Shown here in pieces: positions 10,246 through 23,475 of a stretch of DNA of 64,000 nt. The DNA is from Dipteronia dyeriana. Taxonomy: Eukaryota; Streptophyta; Magnoliopsida; Sapindales; Sapindaceae. The position numbers and the translations under genes were made by a program. Within the stretch, counting starts at the first letter, position 1; each line of letters opens with the position of its first letter. The stretch spans positions 2,761,001 through 2,825,000 of the forward strand of contig CM065299.1 of the NCBI GenBank assembly GCA_032871835.1, read 5' to 3'. Under the pieces are notes generated by a model. That model saw only the letters and a program-made list of their open reading frames with translations. It had not been told where the DNA came from and ran no database searches.

Positions 10246-11839
10246 TAGTTTGACCCTGTGGAAGATAATTAAAATGAGCAGTTTAGGTAATAAATTAAGT
10301 AATTTTTTGAATTTTAAAACTTAGACATTATTAGATCGTTAATGGGTTGCCAATAACACATCTATATTATAACTGAGAACACAATGTAAAATTGATCAAA
10401 TAGTATACCCCTCGAACCTATATCATGGGATTGTGGGTTTAAGTTGTATCCCATCTCAAACATCAAATTATTGTAATATTTTCTTAAAAAAATTCTAATT
10501 GTGAACGTAACTGAGAAAAAGTACATCAAGTTAATTGTTCATATGATGTTTAGCCATGAAAGAACAATATTATTGGACCAGACAAATCGCTTTAAAGTCT
10601 AAGTCATGTACGTGTCGTGTCCGGAAAAAAGGCAAAAAGAAAAAGCAAGTTCTGATGTCCACCAAGACAGCCTAAGATTTGTTAGATCTTATTAGAAGTA
10701 CGTAACCCACATTCTTCACATTGGTATGATATTGTCCCGTATGGATTTACTTTTAGGATACTTCCCAAAAGGCCTCATACCAATAGAGGTTATTTTCATA
10801 CTTATATACCACTATCATTATCTTCACGGTCTGGACCTCCCCTCAAGCGATCATATCCATCCGTCAATGTTAGGGGGCACCACTTCATCCAGGTTACTCC
10901 TCTCCACCGCGTCGAGAACACACGTTTTATATGAAGATCTGGAGCATCTATTGCCTCGAGAGCTAAGATCAATGATCCATAGCGGGCTAGCTACCTAGGG
11001 CCCACCATCTTCTAGTTTGGTTTGTTGGTTCGACTACGTCTCGGCTAAGTCTGGGGTACAACTCTAATACCATCCACATTCTCCACATTGGTATGATATT
11101 GTCCGATTTTGGTCAAGCCCGCAAGGATTTGTTCTTGGGACACTTCCCAAAAGGGCTCATACCAATGGAGGTTATTTCCATACTTATTTACTCAAGATCA
11201 TCCTCATGTCTAGCCAATGTGGTATAGAAGGAAGAGCATCCGGGAATCCCGACCAAGAGCATTCGGGAATCTCTCCCTACTAAAATCCCGACAATTGGCA
11301 AGTTGACACTATCATCATTTAAGATGATGATTCTGCTAATCTTGTTATTTATTGTCTAGAGTTGACTTGCGATATTTATGTGTACAGAATCTCAAGTTTA
11401 GTCAATATCTTAATTGTACAAGATCCTTTATTATAGGTAATCTTCTAGTATTCTTTTATTGATTGTAATTGGTGTATATATATACACTGTTGTTCAATGA
11501 AATATTTGAACCCTAATTTCAAATCCTTTCATGGTATCAGAGCCTCGCGCTCTCTAAGCACAACCTTCAGTTCTTCTTCTCTTTCTTCTTCTCTCTTCAT
11601 TCTATTTCTGTTCTTCTTTCATCCATGGCCAATCCCAATACCCAAATCACCATTCCCAATGATAAGGATCCCAACAAACCTCTGTTTGCTAGCAATATTT
11701 CATCTCAACATAACATTAAACTTAATTCCACCAATTATCTATCCTGGAAACTTCAATTTCATGCGCTACTTGTTGGCTACAATCTCGATGGATATGTAGA
11801 TGGATCTCATTCAGCACCAGAACTAACCATTAAAATTGA

Positions 11840-11977
11840 CGATCATGACACTTCGAACTCCGACTACATCACATGGGTTCGCTAAGACAAACTTATTTTC
11901 AGTGCCATTGTTGGATGCTCTTCAGTTTGTCTTGGCGAACCCATGTGGTGTAGTCAGAGTTCAGAGTGTCATGATCG
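11840..11977. repeat. 53-bp inverted duplication at an internal deletion of copia 1
   Basis: 11840-11892 and 11925-11977 are reverse complements over 53 bp with 5 mismatches, separated by a 32-bp loop. The second arm is an antisense copy of gag sequence. Directly after it the element resumes in the GAG-pre-integrase region, with the gag C-terminus and protease gone. Confidence 0.85.
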
Positions 11978-12939
11978 ATTAGGATATCTCGCAACTCCAG
12001 TCCCCCGTCATCTTATCTCCAACTTCGGTTTAGAATTATCGAGTCCTATATCTCGAACTTTTAACTGTAATACGTGTCAATGCAATAAAAGTCATAAGTT
12101 GCCCTTTCATTCCTCACCTCTTGTCTCTACTCAACCACTACAAATCATATTCTCTGATGTGTGGACATCTACGATTTTCACTTATGATGATTTCAAATAC
12201 TATGTGATTTTCATTGATCATTACTCCAAATATATATGGTATTATCCTCTTAAATGCAAATCTCAAGTCTATGAGGTGTTTATTAAATTCAAAGCCTTAG
12301 TGGAAAATTTTTTTGACAAGAAAATCATCACTCTGTACTCGGATAATGGCGGAGAATATCAGGCACTGGCAACATTCCTTGCCACCAATGGTATCTCCCA
12401 CCTCACCACGCCCTCTCACACTCCTGAACATAATAGGTATTCTGAACGGCGTCATCGCCACATAGTAGAAACTGGCTTATCCCTCTTGTCTCATCCTTAC
12501 TTCCGCTCACCTTTTGGAATCATGTCTTTGCCACTGCAGTATACCTCATAAACTGTATGCCTACACCAACTCTTAATCTCAATTCTCCTTATGAAACACT
12601 CTTAGGTTCACTGCCTAATTATGCTATACTCCGTGTATTTGGGTGTCTATGTTATCCCTAGCATCATTCTTATGCATCATATAAACTTGATTCCTAGTCC
12701 ATTCCATGTGTCTTCCTCGGGTACTCTCTTACACAAAGTATGTATCTGTGTCTTGATCCATCCACCTCCCGCATCTACACATCTCGTCATGTGACATTTG
12801 TCGAGTCAGTACTCCCTTACAAATCTCTACAGAGTCATCTTCCTCGTCGTAAGCCCGACTCCTCTTCGGACTGGCTTCCTCAAATGTCTGTCATTCCCTC
12901 CGTCAGTCATCCTTGCCCTAATCGAGAGTCAAGTCTTTC

Positions 12940-13137
12940 TCGAGTTTTCGACCAAGAGTCCACTCCTTCCCGAGTTCTAGAAACCTGAGACTACTTCTAG
13001 GATTCCCGAACCTGAGACCTCTGCTTCTCGAGTTCCCGATCAGGAGACTCTTCAGTCTCGAGTCCCCTATCAGAAGACCCTTGAGTCCCGAGTTCCCGAC
13101 CAAGAGACCCTTCAGTTCCGAGTTCCTAACCCCGAAC
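12940..13137 (+). repeat. 30-bp coding minisatellite in copia 1
   Basis: About seven units of 30 bp (one is 28 bp), typified by TCGAGTTCCCGAT followed by CAGGAGAC. They encode a ten-residue repeat around R-V-P-D-Q-E-T. It lies in the variable linker between integrase and reverse transcriptase. Confidence 0.75.
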
Positions 13138-15035
13138 TGACCACTACATTGACCAATGCACACTTTATGGTTACCAGATCCAAAGCTAACATCCATAAGC
13201 ACATACACAAACTTAATCTTCATGCTAATCTTCTTTTCCCAGTGATAAGGAACCAACTACTATTGCTCAGTCCCTCAAAGACCCTAAATGGCACCAGGCC
13301 ATGTCGGAAGAATATGATGCCTTGGTTCACAATGGCACATGGGAACTTGTTCCCTCAGCCTCCTCCCATAATCTTGTGGGTTACAAGTGAATTTTTCATA
13401 CTAAGCGTTTATCTAATGACTCTATTGACAAGTACAAAAATAGATTGGTTGTGAAAGGATTTCATCAACGTCTTGGTATTGACTTTCATGGCACCTTTAT
13501 TCCGGTTGTTAGGATAGTTCTCAGTTTGGCGATGAGTCGCAACTTGTCTCTACGTCAGTTGGATGTCAACAATGCTTTCCTTCAGGGTCATTTATCTGAA
13601 GATGTTTACATGTCTCAATTTGCTGGCTTTGTGGATCCTGAGAAACCCACTCATGTTTGTAAACTTCACAAGGCTATCTACTGTCTCAAACAGGCACCTC
13701 GTGCATGGTACCATGAGTTACGAAAGTTTTTGCTTGAGTCAGGATTTCACAACTCCCATGCAGACACTTCTTTATTTGTTCTCATCTCTGGTGGTCTCAA
13801 TTTGTACTTGTTTGTCTATGTGGACGACATTATCATCACTGGCAACGATGATCATGCGATGCATTCTTTCATTCAGACTCTAGCCAATTGGTTATCCTTG
13901 AAGTATCTTGGTCCGTTTTCATTCTTTCTGGGTGTTGAAGTTGTGTCGCTTCCCCATGGTATACTTCTTTCTCAGCAACGTTACATTCTAGATCTACTTA
14001 CACATACCAAGATGACTAATGCCAAGTCAGTTGTCACTTCTCTTGCTACTTCTACAACACTGACTCTTCATACTGGCACAACACTCTCCGATCCCTCTGA
14101 ATACCGGGCAGTTGTTGGTAGTCTCCAATATCTCTCTCTCTCACTCGGCCTGACATTTCCTATACAGTGGACAAATTATCTCAGTTCATGCATTGTCCCA
14201 CCAGTGATCATTGGACTGCTTTGAAACGCCTTATAAGGTATCTAAGTGGTTCTTCTGATTACGACTTGGTTCTCCATCGTGACTCCCCTTTGACACTCCA
14301 TGGTTTCTCTGATGCTGACTGGGTTGGTAATCGGGATGACTATACTTTCACCAGTGTTTACATTGTGTACCTTGGTCGCAATCCTATTTCTTGGAGCTCC
14401 AAGAAGTAGCACACGGTTGCTCGCTCTTCTACCGAGGCTGAGTACTGCTCGGTCGCATCCACTGCAGCTGAACTTAGTTGGGTTTGTTTTCTTTTTACTA
14501 AACTTGGTATCACTATTCTAGCCCCTCCTATTATTTACTGTGATAATATTTGTGCCACACACTAATGTTCCAATCCCATTTTTCACTCGCGTATGAAACA
14601 TGTTGCTCTGATCAGCTGACGGATGCCCTTACTAAACCTCTTCCTCGTGCGCGTCATCGTCCTGTCTGTGACAAGATTGGCCTCGCCTCTAGGCTCTCTA
14701 TCTTACGGGGGCATATAGAAGGAATAACATCCGGGAATCCCGACCAAGAGCATTCGGGAATCTCTCCCGATTAAAATCCCGACCATTAACAAGTTGAGCA
14801 TATCATCATTTAAGATGATGATTCTGTTGATCTTGTTATTTATTGTCTAGAGTTAACCAATATTATTGTCTTCCTATATTTTTTAATACAAAAAAAAAAC
14901 ACAATGAGGGAGAGAGTTAGAGAGAGAAGTTCCAAACCCTTAAGAAGAGATGGTTATTCAGACTATAGAAGGAAGCTCTATTCCGTCTTCGTAGACAACC
15001 TTAATGAAAAGGTGGATTTGTTGTGTCTTTAAGGA

Positions 15036-17186
15036 TTGTTTAAACCTTTTGGAAAGGTTCGGGACATTTATCTGTCGGCAGCAAACAGCTTGAGGAAGAG
15101 TGGATTTGCTTTTGTAAGGTTTGCTTCGATGGAGGAGGCAAGAAAAGTGGTAGAGTTGAAAAACGGGATGCATTTGTATAGCTGGTCTATCAGTTCTAGA
15201 GTTGCTCTCTATTACTGGAATAATAGGGATTCTAAGGGTTCAAAATCTATACGCAGAGGAAAAATAGAGGTGGGGATAAAAGGCAGAAATGCAGAGAGTT
15301 TGAAGGTGTCATTGAGTGAGGAAAGAGATGGCAGATCCTTTACGGAAGTAGTAGCCAAGAAGCGGCTTGAATCAAATTGCATGTTGGAGGAAGACAAGGT
15401 AAAGGCTAAATAAGTGTTTTTGAATCTGGAGTCTAATCGTAAGGTTTCAGATCAAAGTTGGTTGAACAATTATGCAATAGGCGTGTTAAAAGACTTTTGT
15501 AAAGTCTCAAAAGTGAATCAACGTTTAATGAACAGAGGTTTTTGTTTTTCTTCCTCTTACATGAGAGGGAGATCAATCTTGTGGAATTTTGATTCGACTT
15601 TAGATAGAGATGGATTTTTGAATAATAGATTCTTTTGGGATGATTCTTTCATGTCTATGAAGAAATGGTCCGAATCCCTTCAGAATAATTCTAGTCCAGT
15701 ATGGATCAATGTTTCTGGGGTGCCATTGAGGCTTTGAAATGTTCAGTTCTTTCAAAAAATAGGGAACCTCCTGGGTAAACTTCTAATCATAGAGAATGAT
15801 ACTCTCTTGAGAAGAAGAATGGACAGGGCTAGATTTCTTATTGCTTTGCCCGGGAACAATCCATGTCCTCAAAGCGTGAAGGGTAATAGAAGGAAGAAGC
15901 TCATCGCCGATTTTGATTGAGAAAGACTCGATTCCGATAGAATACGTCTGGTTGTAGGAGTTCCTAGATTTGAATCATAACTCCTCGCTTGAAAGCATGG
16001 TGTCATCCTCTAGACTTCATGGTAGGCACAATGGAGTCTATGATTTACAATCTAGTAGCAGTAAGTCTAGTAGTGGGGAAAAGGGATGTTAGGATACCAG
16101 AAGACAGGTTGATGTTTTTGACAAGATGGACAAAAGGTACGTTGAGAAATTGGTTAAGCATGAAAGAAGGAAAAACTGCAGAGAAGATGTCAGGGGAAAT
16201 AGTATTAGAAACCTTTCTGACATGAAGCCTAGCACAGGAGGCCTTACGTTGAAAAGACAAAGGAGAAAGGAAAGCAAACTTTTATCAGGAAGGTGAAAAT
16301 GAGACCTACATTTTTCTCAAGCCTCAATGGAAAGCTGGATTTGGAGATCAGAAAAGACACAATAAATACATAATCCTCTGAGGATTCATCAGACTTTGAA
16401 TCTGGAAAGGGACAAATGGAGGGTATGGGCATGTATAAAGGTGAATGTTCCAAGTTCAAATAAATGAGCTCAAAGCCAATTGAGCATAAGCCTCAGAAAG
16501 GTATGGAGTTACATTCAAGCCCATTAGAGGAAATCAATCTAAAAACTCGTGCTATATCTATTATGGGCTGCGAGAATAAGACTTTTAGTGATCCTATAGA
16601 AGGCCCAACACAAATGTTAGTAAGACATAAGGATCAACATATGGTGTCAATTTCAGACAAAAATGAGAGGCTTTTATGTGTACCATTAAGTGGTCCAATC
16701 CGGTTGCCTCTAATCGGAGTTAAAAGAGATCATATAGCAGGAACTGATCTGCCAGAGATACCATTAGCGGTGGAATTAAATGGGGTGAGTGGGACTTCGT
16801 CGCCTGTTATTTACGCTTCTGAGAATGGCCAAAAAATAGGGGATGGGGGTTCGACGCAGGATGAGCAAAAAATTTACTGGAATTTAGAAGATGAGATATC
16901 AAAGGTTATAGAAAAAAGGGTGGCATTGGGATTTGTCTTTAAGTCTAATGATTTGAAAACATCGGTGAGCAAGAAACATGAAATTAATGAGTTGGCAAGG
17001 AAGGATTGTCAATACGAGGTTCCACCAGATGCGATGTGGGATTTGGGAGATGAAGTTACGAAAGTTATTGAGGTGGGTGTGTCTCTAGGATTCGATTTCA
17101 ATGGTAAAGAAATCGAGATAGGTGAAGAAATTGAGCTCAGGGAAAGAGAAGACGATAGTCGTATGGAAGGTGCGAATAATATATGA
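15036..17186 (+). pseudogene. LINE ORF1 remnant (RRM-like RNA-binding protein)
   Basis: An RRM-like domain is recognisable at 15036-15260 (FGKVRDIYL as RNP2 region, SGFAFVRF as RNP1). The frame continues with low-complexity sequence. 15414-15860 encodes a block typical of plant LINE ORF1 (WLNNYAIGVLKDF, and VWINVSGVPLRL ending in a stop). 16464-17186 is an open 240-residue stretch of unknown fold, probably the ORF1 C-terminal part. Such proteins bind LINE RNA to form the transposition particle. Several stops and frame changes show it is dead. Confidence 0.65.
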
Positions 17187-20100
17187 GCTGTGTTGGTTGT
17201 CTGTTTGTGTTCGGCTCGGGTTGTGATGCTTTTATGATAGCGTTTTCTTGGAATGTAAGAGGTTTGTGGAGGGGTGAAAAGAGGAGGATGGTTAGGAGCC
17301 TTGTTCTTCAGGTGAAACCAGGTATCATTTTCATTCAAGAATCTATGCTAAAGGTTTTTGATAAAAAATTAATCTGTTCTTTAGGGGGCTCTTGGCTTAC
17401 CAAAGGAGTGGGAGTTGATGCAATTGGTGCATCTGGTGGCCTGATTTCCATGTGGAATGAAGATTTTTTTCAAAGCGGAAGCTTGTATTTCCAATCAGAG
17501 GTGTATTATCCTTTCAGGTGAACTTGTGCAACAAAAAAAGGGGTATTGTCTTCTGCAATGTATATGCAGCCTCGGTGGAGATAGATAGGAGAGATTTATG
17601 GGACTTTATTGTGAATGCTCATCAATCCTTTTCGTCACCGTGGGTTGTGGAAGGTGACTTTAATACAGTGTTAGAACCGTCAGAGAGACTGGGAGATGGA
17701 TGTAATATGGGATCAATAAGGAGCTTTAACAGTTTTCTTCTTCGTTCTAACATAGTGGACATTCCTATGCATGGATCGAAATTCACGTGGTCCAATAATA
17801 GAAATAAAGGAGCTTGGGCAAGATTGGGCCGTTTTTTACTTTCACCAATAATTCTATCTTGGTTCCCTAACATCAGTCAAAGAGGGCTTCCTAGATGTCT
17901 TTCGGATCGCAATCCGGTGATGATTGAAGAGAATGGAGTGAAGTGGGTCCGTATCCTTTTCGGTTCTTCAATTGGTGGCTGGAAGAGAAGGAAATGATGA
18001 GTGATGCAATCCAAGGATGGAAAGGTTGTGATGTGTCTAGTTTTAAAGGCTTTGTTCTCTTCTCTAAAGCAAAGGTGTCGAAAACTTGTCTCAAGAATTG
18101 GATCAAAAAGAAAAAGCTTCTATCAGTGAATACTAAGGACTTGGAACAAAAACTAGAGGTTGTCGTTGCAAAAGCCAAAGTTGAGGGTTGGTCAGATGGT
18201 CTAAAACAGGAGAGATCAAGGCTGTTAGAGGAGTTATGGAAGAGTTTACTGTGTGAAGAACATTCATGGAGACAAAAGTCCAAGATTGAGTGGTTGAAGG
18301 TTGGGGACAAGAATACCAGGTTTTTTCATAGCATAGCCAATGGTAGGAGGAGAAGAAATATTATTGAGGAGTTGTCAATAGAGGAGAATAAGATTTCGGA
18401 CCCCAATCTTATCAGTGAGGGTGTTTTCAGCTTCTTCAAAAATCATTTTCAAAAGCGCAATGGGCATCAGCCCAAAATGCCTAATTTGATTTTCAAACAG
18501 CTGTCTAAAAGTGAAAGCTTAAAACTAGAGGAAGGTTTTTTAGTGGAGGAAGTGCGGCTTGCTTTAGCTAATTGTGATGGGAATAAGGCACCTGGTCCGG
18601 ATGGGTTTAATCTGATTTTATTAAAACTCACTGGGAGGTAATTCAAGATGATTTTGTGAATTTTATTAATGAATTTCATTCTGATGCGTCAGTGGTGAAG
18701 AACTTGAACAAAGCTTTTATTGCCCTCAATCCCAAAATAAATAATCCATAGGAGATTACAGATTTCAGACCTATATGCCTTGTAGGGTCCTTTTATAAGG
18801 TGCTTGCGAAGGTTTTGGCCAATCGTTTAAAACAAGTTATGGATTCCGTGATCGGGGAGACTCAGATGTCGTTTGTTTATAATAGACAAATTGCTGACAG
18901 TTTTGTTATTGCAGAAGAGATTATTCGAAAATGGAAGAATGACAAAGAAGGGGTCCTATTAGTGAAGGTAGATTTTGAGAAAGCTTATGATAGTGTGGAG
19001 CATGAGTTCTTAGATTTTATGATGGAGAGAATGGGTTTTGGTAGCAAATGGAGAAATTGGATTAAAGGATGTGTGACCACTCCTACGCTGTCAGTGATTG
19101 TTAATGGAAAACCGACTTCTCAGTTTGGGGTAGAAAGGGGTCTGAGGCAAGGAGATCCCTTATCCCCCTTCCTTTCAATATTGTGGTGGAAGGCCTAAAT
19201 TGCTTGCTCATAAAGGATGTAGAGGTGAATTTATTAGAAGGAGAAAGCTTTGAGGACAACAAAGTCCATATTACGCATCTTCAATTTGCAGACGACACCA
19301 TTCTATTTTTAAAACCAAGGATTGAGTATCTTTTCAATGTTAAGAGAGTTCAATTGGTGTCGGGTTTTAGAATTAATTTTCACAAGTCATGAGTGGTTAG
19401 AGTGGGAGGTATAGGGGAGCCGGATCCTTCGGTTTGGGCAGCTTCTTTTAAATGTAAGAAAATGTCGCTTCCCATGATTTATCTTGGTTTTCCTTTAGTG
19501 GGTAGACCGGGTTCAAAGGATTTTTGGTCGTCTTTGGTTTTGAAAATTGAAAAGCGTTTGGCCCCTTGGAAAAGGAGATTTCTTTCTAAAGGAGGTAGGC
19601 TTGTGATGATTAAATATGTTATTGCTAGCATGCCCATGTACTTTCTATCTGTGTTTAAAATTCCGGTGGTATTGGCTCAAAACATTGAGAGGCTTCAAAG
19701 AAACTTCCTTTGGGGAGATGGGATTTTGAAGAAAAAAATCCACGCTGTTAAGTGGGACAAGGTGTACAAAAGTAAGTCTTCGGGCGGTCTAGGCATTGGT
19801 AGGATCACACATCAAAATAAGGCCATGCTAGCAAAATGGATTTGGCGGTTCGGTAGAGAAAATTCTTCCTTATGGAGAAGAGTGATTTGTTCTAAATACA
19901 AGGTAAAGGAGAGTATCATCTTATGGGATTGGCATGGAACCAAATATGCCTATTTTTTTGTTAAGTCGATTGAAACCCCCTTGAAGGGTGATTTTGCTAC
20001 TACTAAGGTGATCAAATCGGGTTTTCGAATAGTCGTTGGCAATGGGGACAGGATTGATTTTTGGTCGGAACTAGATGTGGATGGCAGACCTTTGAAAGAA

Positions 20101-21378
20101 GCTTTCCCAAGATGTTTTTCACTAGCTACTAATAAGTCAGGAGTGGTGTGGGATTATGGTTCTTGGTCTGAGAATGGTTGGAGGTGGAACATTATGACGA
20201 GGAGACCAACATTTGATTGGGAAAATGAGCAGTGGAGGTGTTTTGTTGCTGTATTGGACTACATTCATTTTCGTCAGCATAAATCTGATTCCATTGCTTG
20301 GTTGTTCAACTCGAATGGAATGTATACGGTTGGTTCTTTTTGAAGAGCCTTGGATGAGTCAGAAATGTCTATGGAATCAGTCTCCGATATCATTTGGCAG
20401 GGACAATGCCCTCCAAAAATTGAGATCTTTCTTTGGAAATTATGGAGAGGTAAAGTGTTAGTGAAAGATTTGCTCCATAGATATGGTATGAGTCATATGG
20501 TGGATTTAAACTGTCCTCTTTGCAATTCTGACAAAGAAATGATAGATCATCTTTTCCTAAACTGTACGTGGTCGAAAGCTCTATGGTTGATGTGCATGTC
20601 TTGGTGGGGGGTCATTTGTGTCTTTAATGAGACTGTTAAAGGTTGGATGGACAGTTGGAAGGGGCATTGCCCGAATTCAAAACATGATAGGGCGTGGTCC
20701 TCCCTTTTTGACACAGTCTTATGGACCATATGGGAAAATAGGAACCAAATTATTTTTTAAGGAAAAAAGCTCTGTGTGGAGGAGGCGGGAGATCTGGCTA
20801 AATTTCGGCTTGTGTGGTGGTTCAAACATCATGGGAAAGGTTCAACGGATTCAATGGATTCTCTTCTTAGAAATGTGTTTTAGCGATGTGTCGAGCATAA
20901 AGTCAAAGTTCAGCCAAAAATTGCAGATTGGATCCCACCAATGGCTGATATCCTCAAGTTTAATGTTGACGGATCGGTTAAAGGAAAACCAGGGCCATCA
21001 GGCATAGGTGGTGTGCTGAGGGATTGTAACGGCAATATTCTTTGCCTTTTCTCCTTTTACTTGGGAATCATGGATTCGAACGTAGCTGAAATTTGGGTGA
21101 TCGATAGAACGATTGCACTTTGTCAATCGAAGCCTAACATGCGAGGGCGGAACATTTTGGTGGTTAGCGACTCAAAAGTGGCTGTTTCGTGGGTCAATAA
21201 GGGTGACTTTGGAAATTTCAGCCATGTCAACATCATTTCAGGCATAAAAAACACTCTACGATTTGCTGGTGGCATTGAAGTTGTTTTTGAGTATAGAGCC
21301 TTTAATTCATTCGCAAATAGTTTGGCGAAAATGGGTTCAAGCTTGTCGGGAGATTTTGTCGAATGGGGAGATATTTGA
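17183..21378 (+). pseudogene. LINE ORF2 remnant (endonuclease, reverse transcriptase, RNase H)
   Basis: Domains in order: APE-type endonuclease (about 17236-17990; FSWNVRGL, IFIQES, VEGDFNTVL, but LSDRNPV where SDHxPI is expected); reverse transcriptase (about 18540-19400; KAPGPDGFN, VDFEKAYDSV, RGLRQGDPLSPFL, QFADDT); the plant-LINE segment LGFPLVGRPGS to SMPMYFLSVF (about 19480-19670); zf-RVT (about 20390-20590; CPLCNSDKEMIDHLFLNC); RNase H (20944-21310; FNVDGSVKGKPG, VVSDSKVAVSW). A terminal plant-type RNase H is a feature of one group of plant L1 elements. At least six frame breaks inactivate it. Confidence 0.85.
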
Positions 21379-22663
21379 TTTGGCCCTTGGGGGGAAGGCG
21401 TCTCCATCAAGTTTATGCCTAGGGGTAGGAATTCTTTTACGGATGGTCTTGCGAATTTGGGTTCCAGTAGGTTGGGTGATAAACTTCAGTGGGGAGCTTT
21501 TTGAGTAGCTGCAGCAGTTGCGTTTTGAGTTGGATGTTCTTGGTTTTTCCTTCGGTTACTGTTCTTCTATTATGATGCTGTTGGGGCTGCTTTTCGTGTG
21601 CTGGTGGTATTTGGAGAACTTCCAGTGGCTTGGATGTTTGGATTATATCCACATTGATGTTTTTGCTCTTCACCTCTTTCTCTTTGGTGCTCTTATAGTT
21701 TGTCTTGGGAGTTTTTTTGTAGCTCAACCGTGATGGTTTTGTTGAAGTGGTGGGGTCTGCTGACTTTGTGTTTTTCTCTGCTCCCTCTTTCTCTTGGTTT
21801 GAGTTGATAAGCTTGGGTAGCTTGTCAAGTGCTGTCCGTTGTGGGCTCTGCTTCTCAGTCCAACATCTATAATTCTTGCTCTTTTTCTTAAGCCTCTTCT
21901 GTTGTCTTTTTACGGTTCAGTTCTTGTTTTTTGGTTGGGTTGTTTTGTAGCTTTGCCTATTGGTGCGTTTTCCATGGTCACTTGTTGGATGTGTCTTTTG
22001 TTTGTGTTGTTGCCGGTTTTTGGTTGTCCATTGTGGACTTTAATAAATTGCTACAGTTTCAAAAAAAAAAATATTGTCTAGAGTTGACTTGCGATATTTA
22101 TATGTACAGAATCTCTAGTTTATATGATATCATAATTGTACAAGATCCTTTATTATAGAAAATCTTCTAGTATTCCTTTATTGATTGTAATTGGTGTATA
22201 TATATACACGGTTGTTCAATGAAATATTTGAAGGGGTCAAAAAAATATTGGCACTATTTGAGGGTTGTGTTGTGCAAATATCACCACTTTACTAATGTAT
22301 GTTTAAAAGACATCAAAAGAGTGTTTGAGACAAAAATACCCCGAAATATTTTAACAGAGAGGAAGTTGTCGTTTTCAAAGTCAAAGAGAAGCAACAGTCA
22401 AATCGACGGGAAACTAATCGACGGTGGAGTGACCGGAAGAGCTGCGATTGACAAAGGTAAGATTTGTTATTTTTTCCTCGTTTTTGTTGTTGTTAACTTG
22501 CATTACATGTTAGAATAGAGTTTTGTTGATAGGAATTGTAGAAACCGGTTAAAATAGAGATGTGAGAATGGTTGTGGTTTAGGTTAGGGTTTGTAATTCG
22601 GTTGAATATTAGTTGAGGTAGATGAAATCTGGGTTTTTGAGACTTTTTTCAAAAGAATCGAGC

Positions 22664-23440
22664 TTATTTGTTTAGTCGAGCTTTTTTTTTGGGTGAAAAT
22701 TAGGTTTTGGTAAATCGAGCTTTTTCAAAAAGGAATCGAGTTTTTTTGAAAAGGAATCGAGCTTTTTAAAAAAGAAATCGAGGTTTTTTTGAAAAGAATC
22801 GAGCTTTTTTTGAAAAGGATCGAGCTTTTTTTGAAAAGGATCGAGTTTTTTTGAATAGGTTTAGAGCTTTTTTGAATAGGTTCGAGCTGTTTTAGAATTA
22901 GATCGAGCGTATTTGAAAGGGATAGAGCTTTTTTAAAAAGGGATCGAGCCTTTTTGAAAAGGGATCGAGCATGTTTTAAAAGGGATCAAGCATTTTTTAA
23001 AAGGGATCGAGTTTTTTTGAAAGACATTGAGCTTTTTTGAAAATGAATCGAGCTTTTTTTGAATTGGATCGAGCCATTTTGAAAAGGAATCGAGCTTTTT
23101 TGAATATGTTTCCAGTTTTTTTGAATAGGTTCGAGCTGGATTTGAACTGGATCGAGCCTATTTGAAAGGGATAGAGCTTTTTTGAAAAGGGATCGAGCCT
23201 TTTTTAAAAGGGATCGAGGTTTTTTGAAAAGGGATCGAGATTTTTTTTAAAAGGGATCGAGCTTTTATGAAAGGGATCGAGCTTTTTTGAAAGAGATCGA
23301 GCCTTTTTGAAAAGGAATCGAGCTTTTTTGTAAAGCAATCGAGCTGTTTTGAAAGGGATCGAGCCTTTTTGAAAAGGAATCGAGTTTTTTTGTAAATCAA
23401 TCGAGCTTTTTTGAAAGGGATCGAGCTTATTTAAAAAATT
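22664..23440 (+). repeat. Left array of about 37 units, ~21 bp each, with ATCGAGC core
   Basis: Units of 19-23 bp (mostly 21) of the form ATCGAGC followed by TTTTTTGAAAAGG repeat about 37 times. The last third is the most regular. Two stretches (about 22860-22945 and 23095-23190) share the same succession of variant units, so blocks were duplicated as well as single units. The array lies inside the inferred leader intron of the ULP1-like gene (donor at about 22459, acceptor at 23475). Because 21 is a multiple of 3, spurious open frames arise on both strands. Confidence 0.92.
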
Positions 23441-23475
23441 ATGTTTAATGATGTTGTATATCTGTTACATTGCAG

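Larger units (their letters stand above)
11625..14713 (+). pseudogene. Copia 1 gag-pol remnant
   Basis: Order: gag N-terminus (11625-11885, with the LNSTNYLSWKLQFHALL motif), then a stop. The rest of gag, the zinc knuckle and the protease are missing. GAG-pre-integrase and integrase core follow (11970-12551; HDRLGYL, the CNTCQCNKSH knuckle, SDVW, YSDNGGEY). After a repeat-rich linker come reverse transcriptase (about 13400-14160; QLDVNNAFLQGHL, YVDD) and RNase H (14167-14620; SDADW, RSSTEAEY), then the terminal [10 protein letters not shown] motif. INT before RT defines Ty1/copia. Many stops and frameshifts make it non-functional. The missing gag-protease segment coincides with an inverted duplication at 11840-11977. 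Confidence 0.85.
14855..22071 (+). mobile_element. L1-type LINE inserted in the copia 1 3' LTR
   Basis: The element is bounded by a 14-bp target-site duplication, TATTGTCTAGAGTT, at 14841-14854 and 22072-22085. It ends in an A tract (22061-22071), the hallmark of target-primed reverse transcription. Its length of 7.2 kb suggests a full-length or nearly full-length copy. It carries ORF1 and ORF2 remnants on the plus strand. A non-coding 3' region (about 21379-22060) precedes the tail. Confidence 0.92.

Noticed and set aside
16045..16459. Minus-strand open frames inside the LINE
   Set aside because: They lie opposite the ORF1-ORF2 region, have no family motifs, and LINE genes are all on the plus strand.
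23158..23400. Open frame on the minus strand made of SIPFQK-like seven-residue repeats
   Set aside because: It is the 21-bp array read through; the unit is a multiple of three, so frames stay open without being genes.
22664..23440. Possible CRISPR-like array
   Set aside because: Units are contiguous and degenerate with no unique spacers, and the DNA is a plant nuclear transposon.
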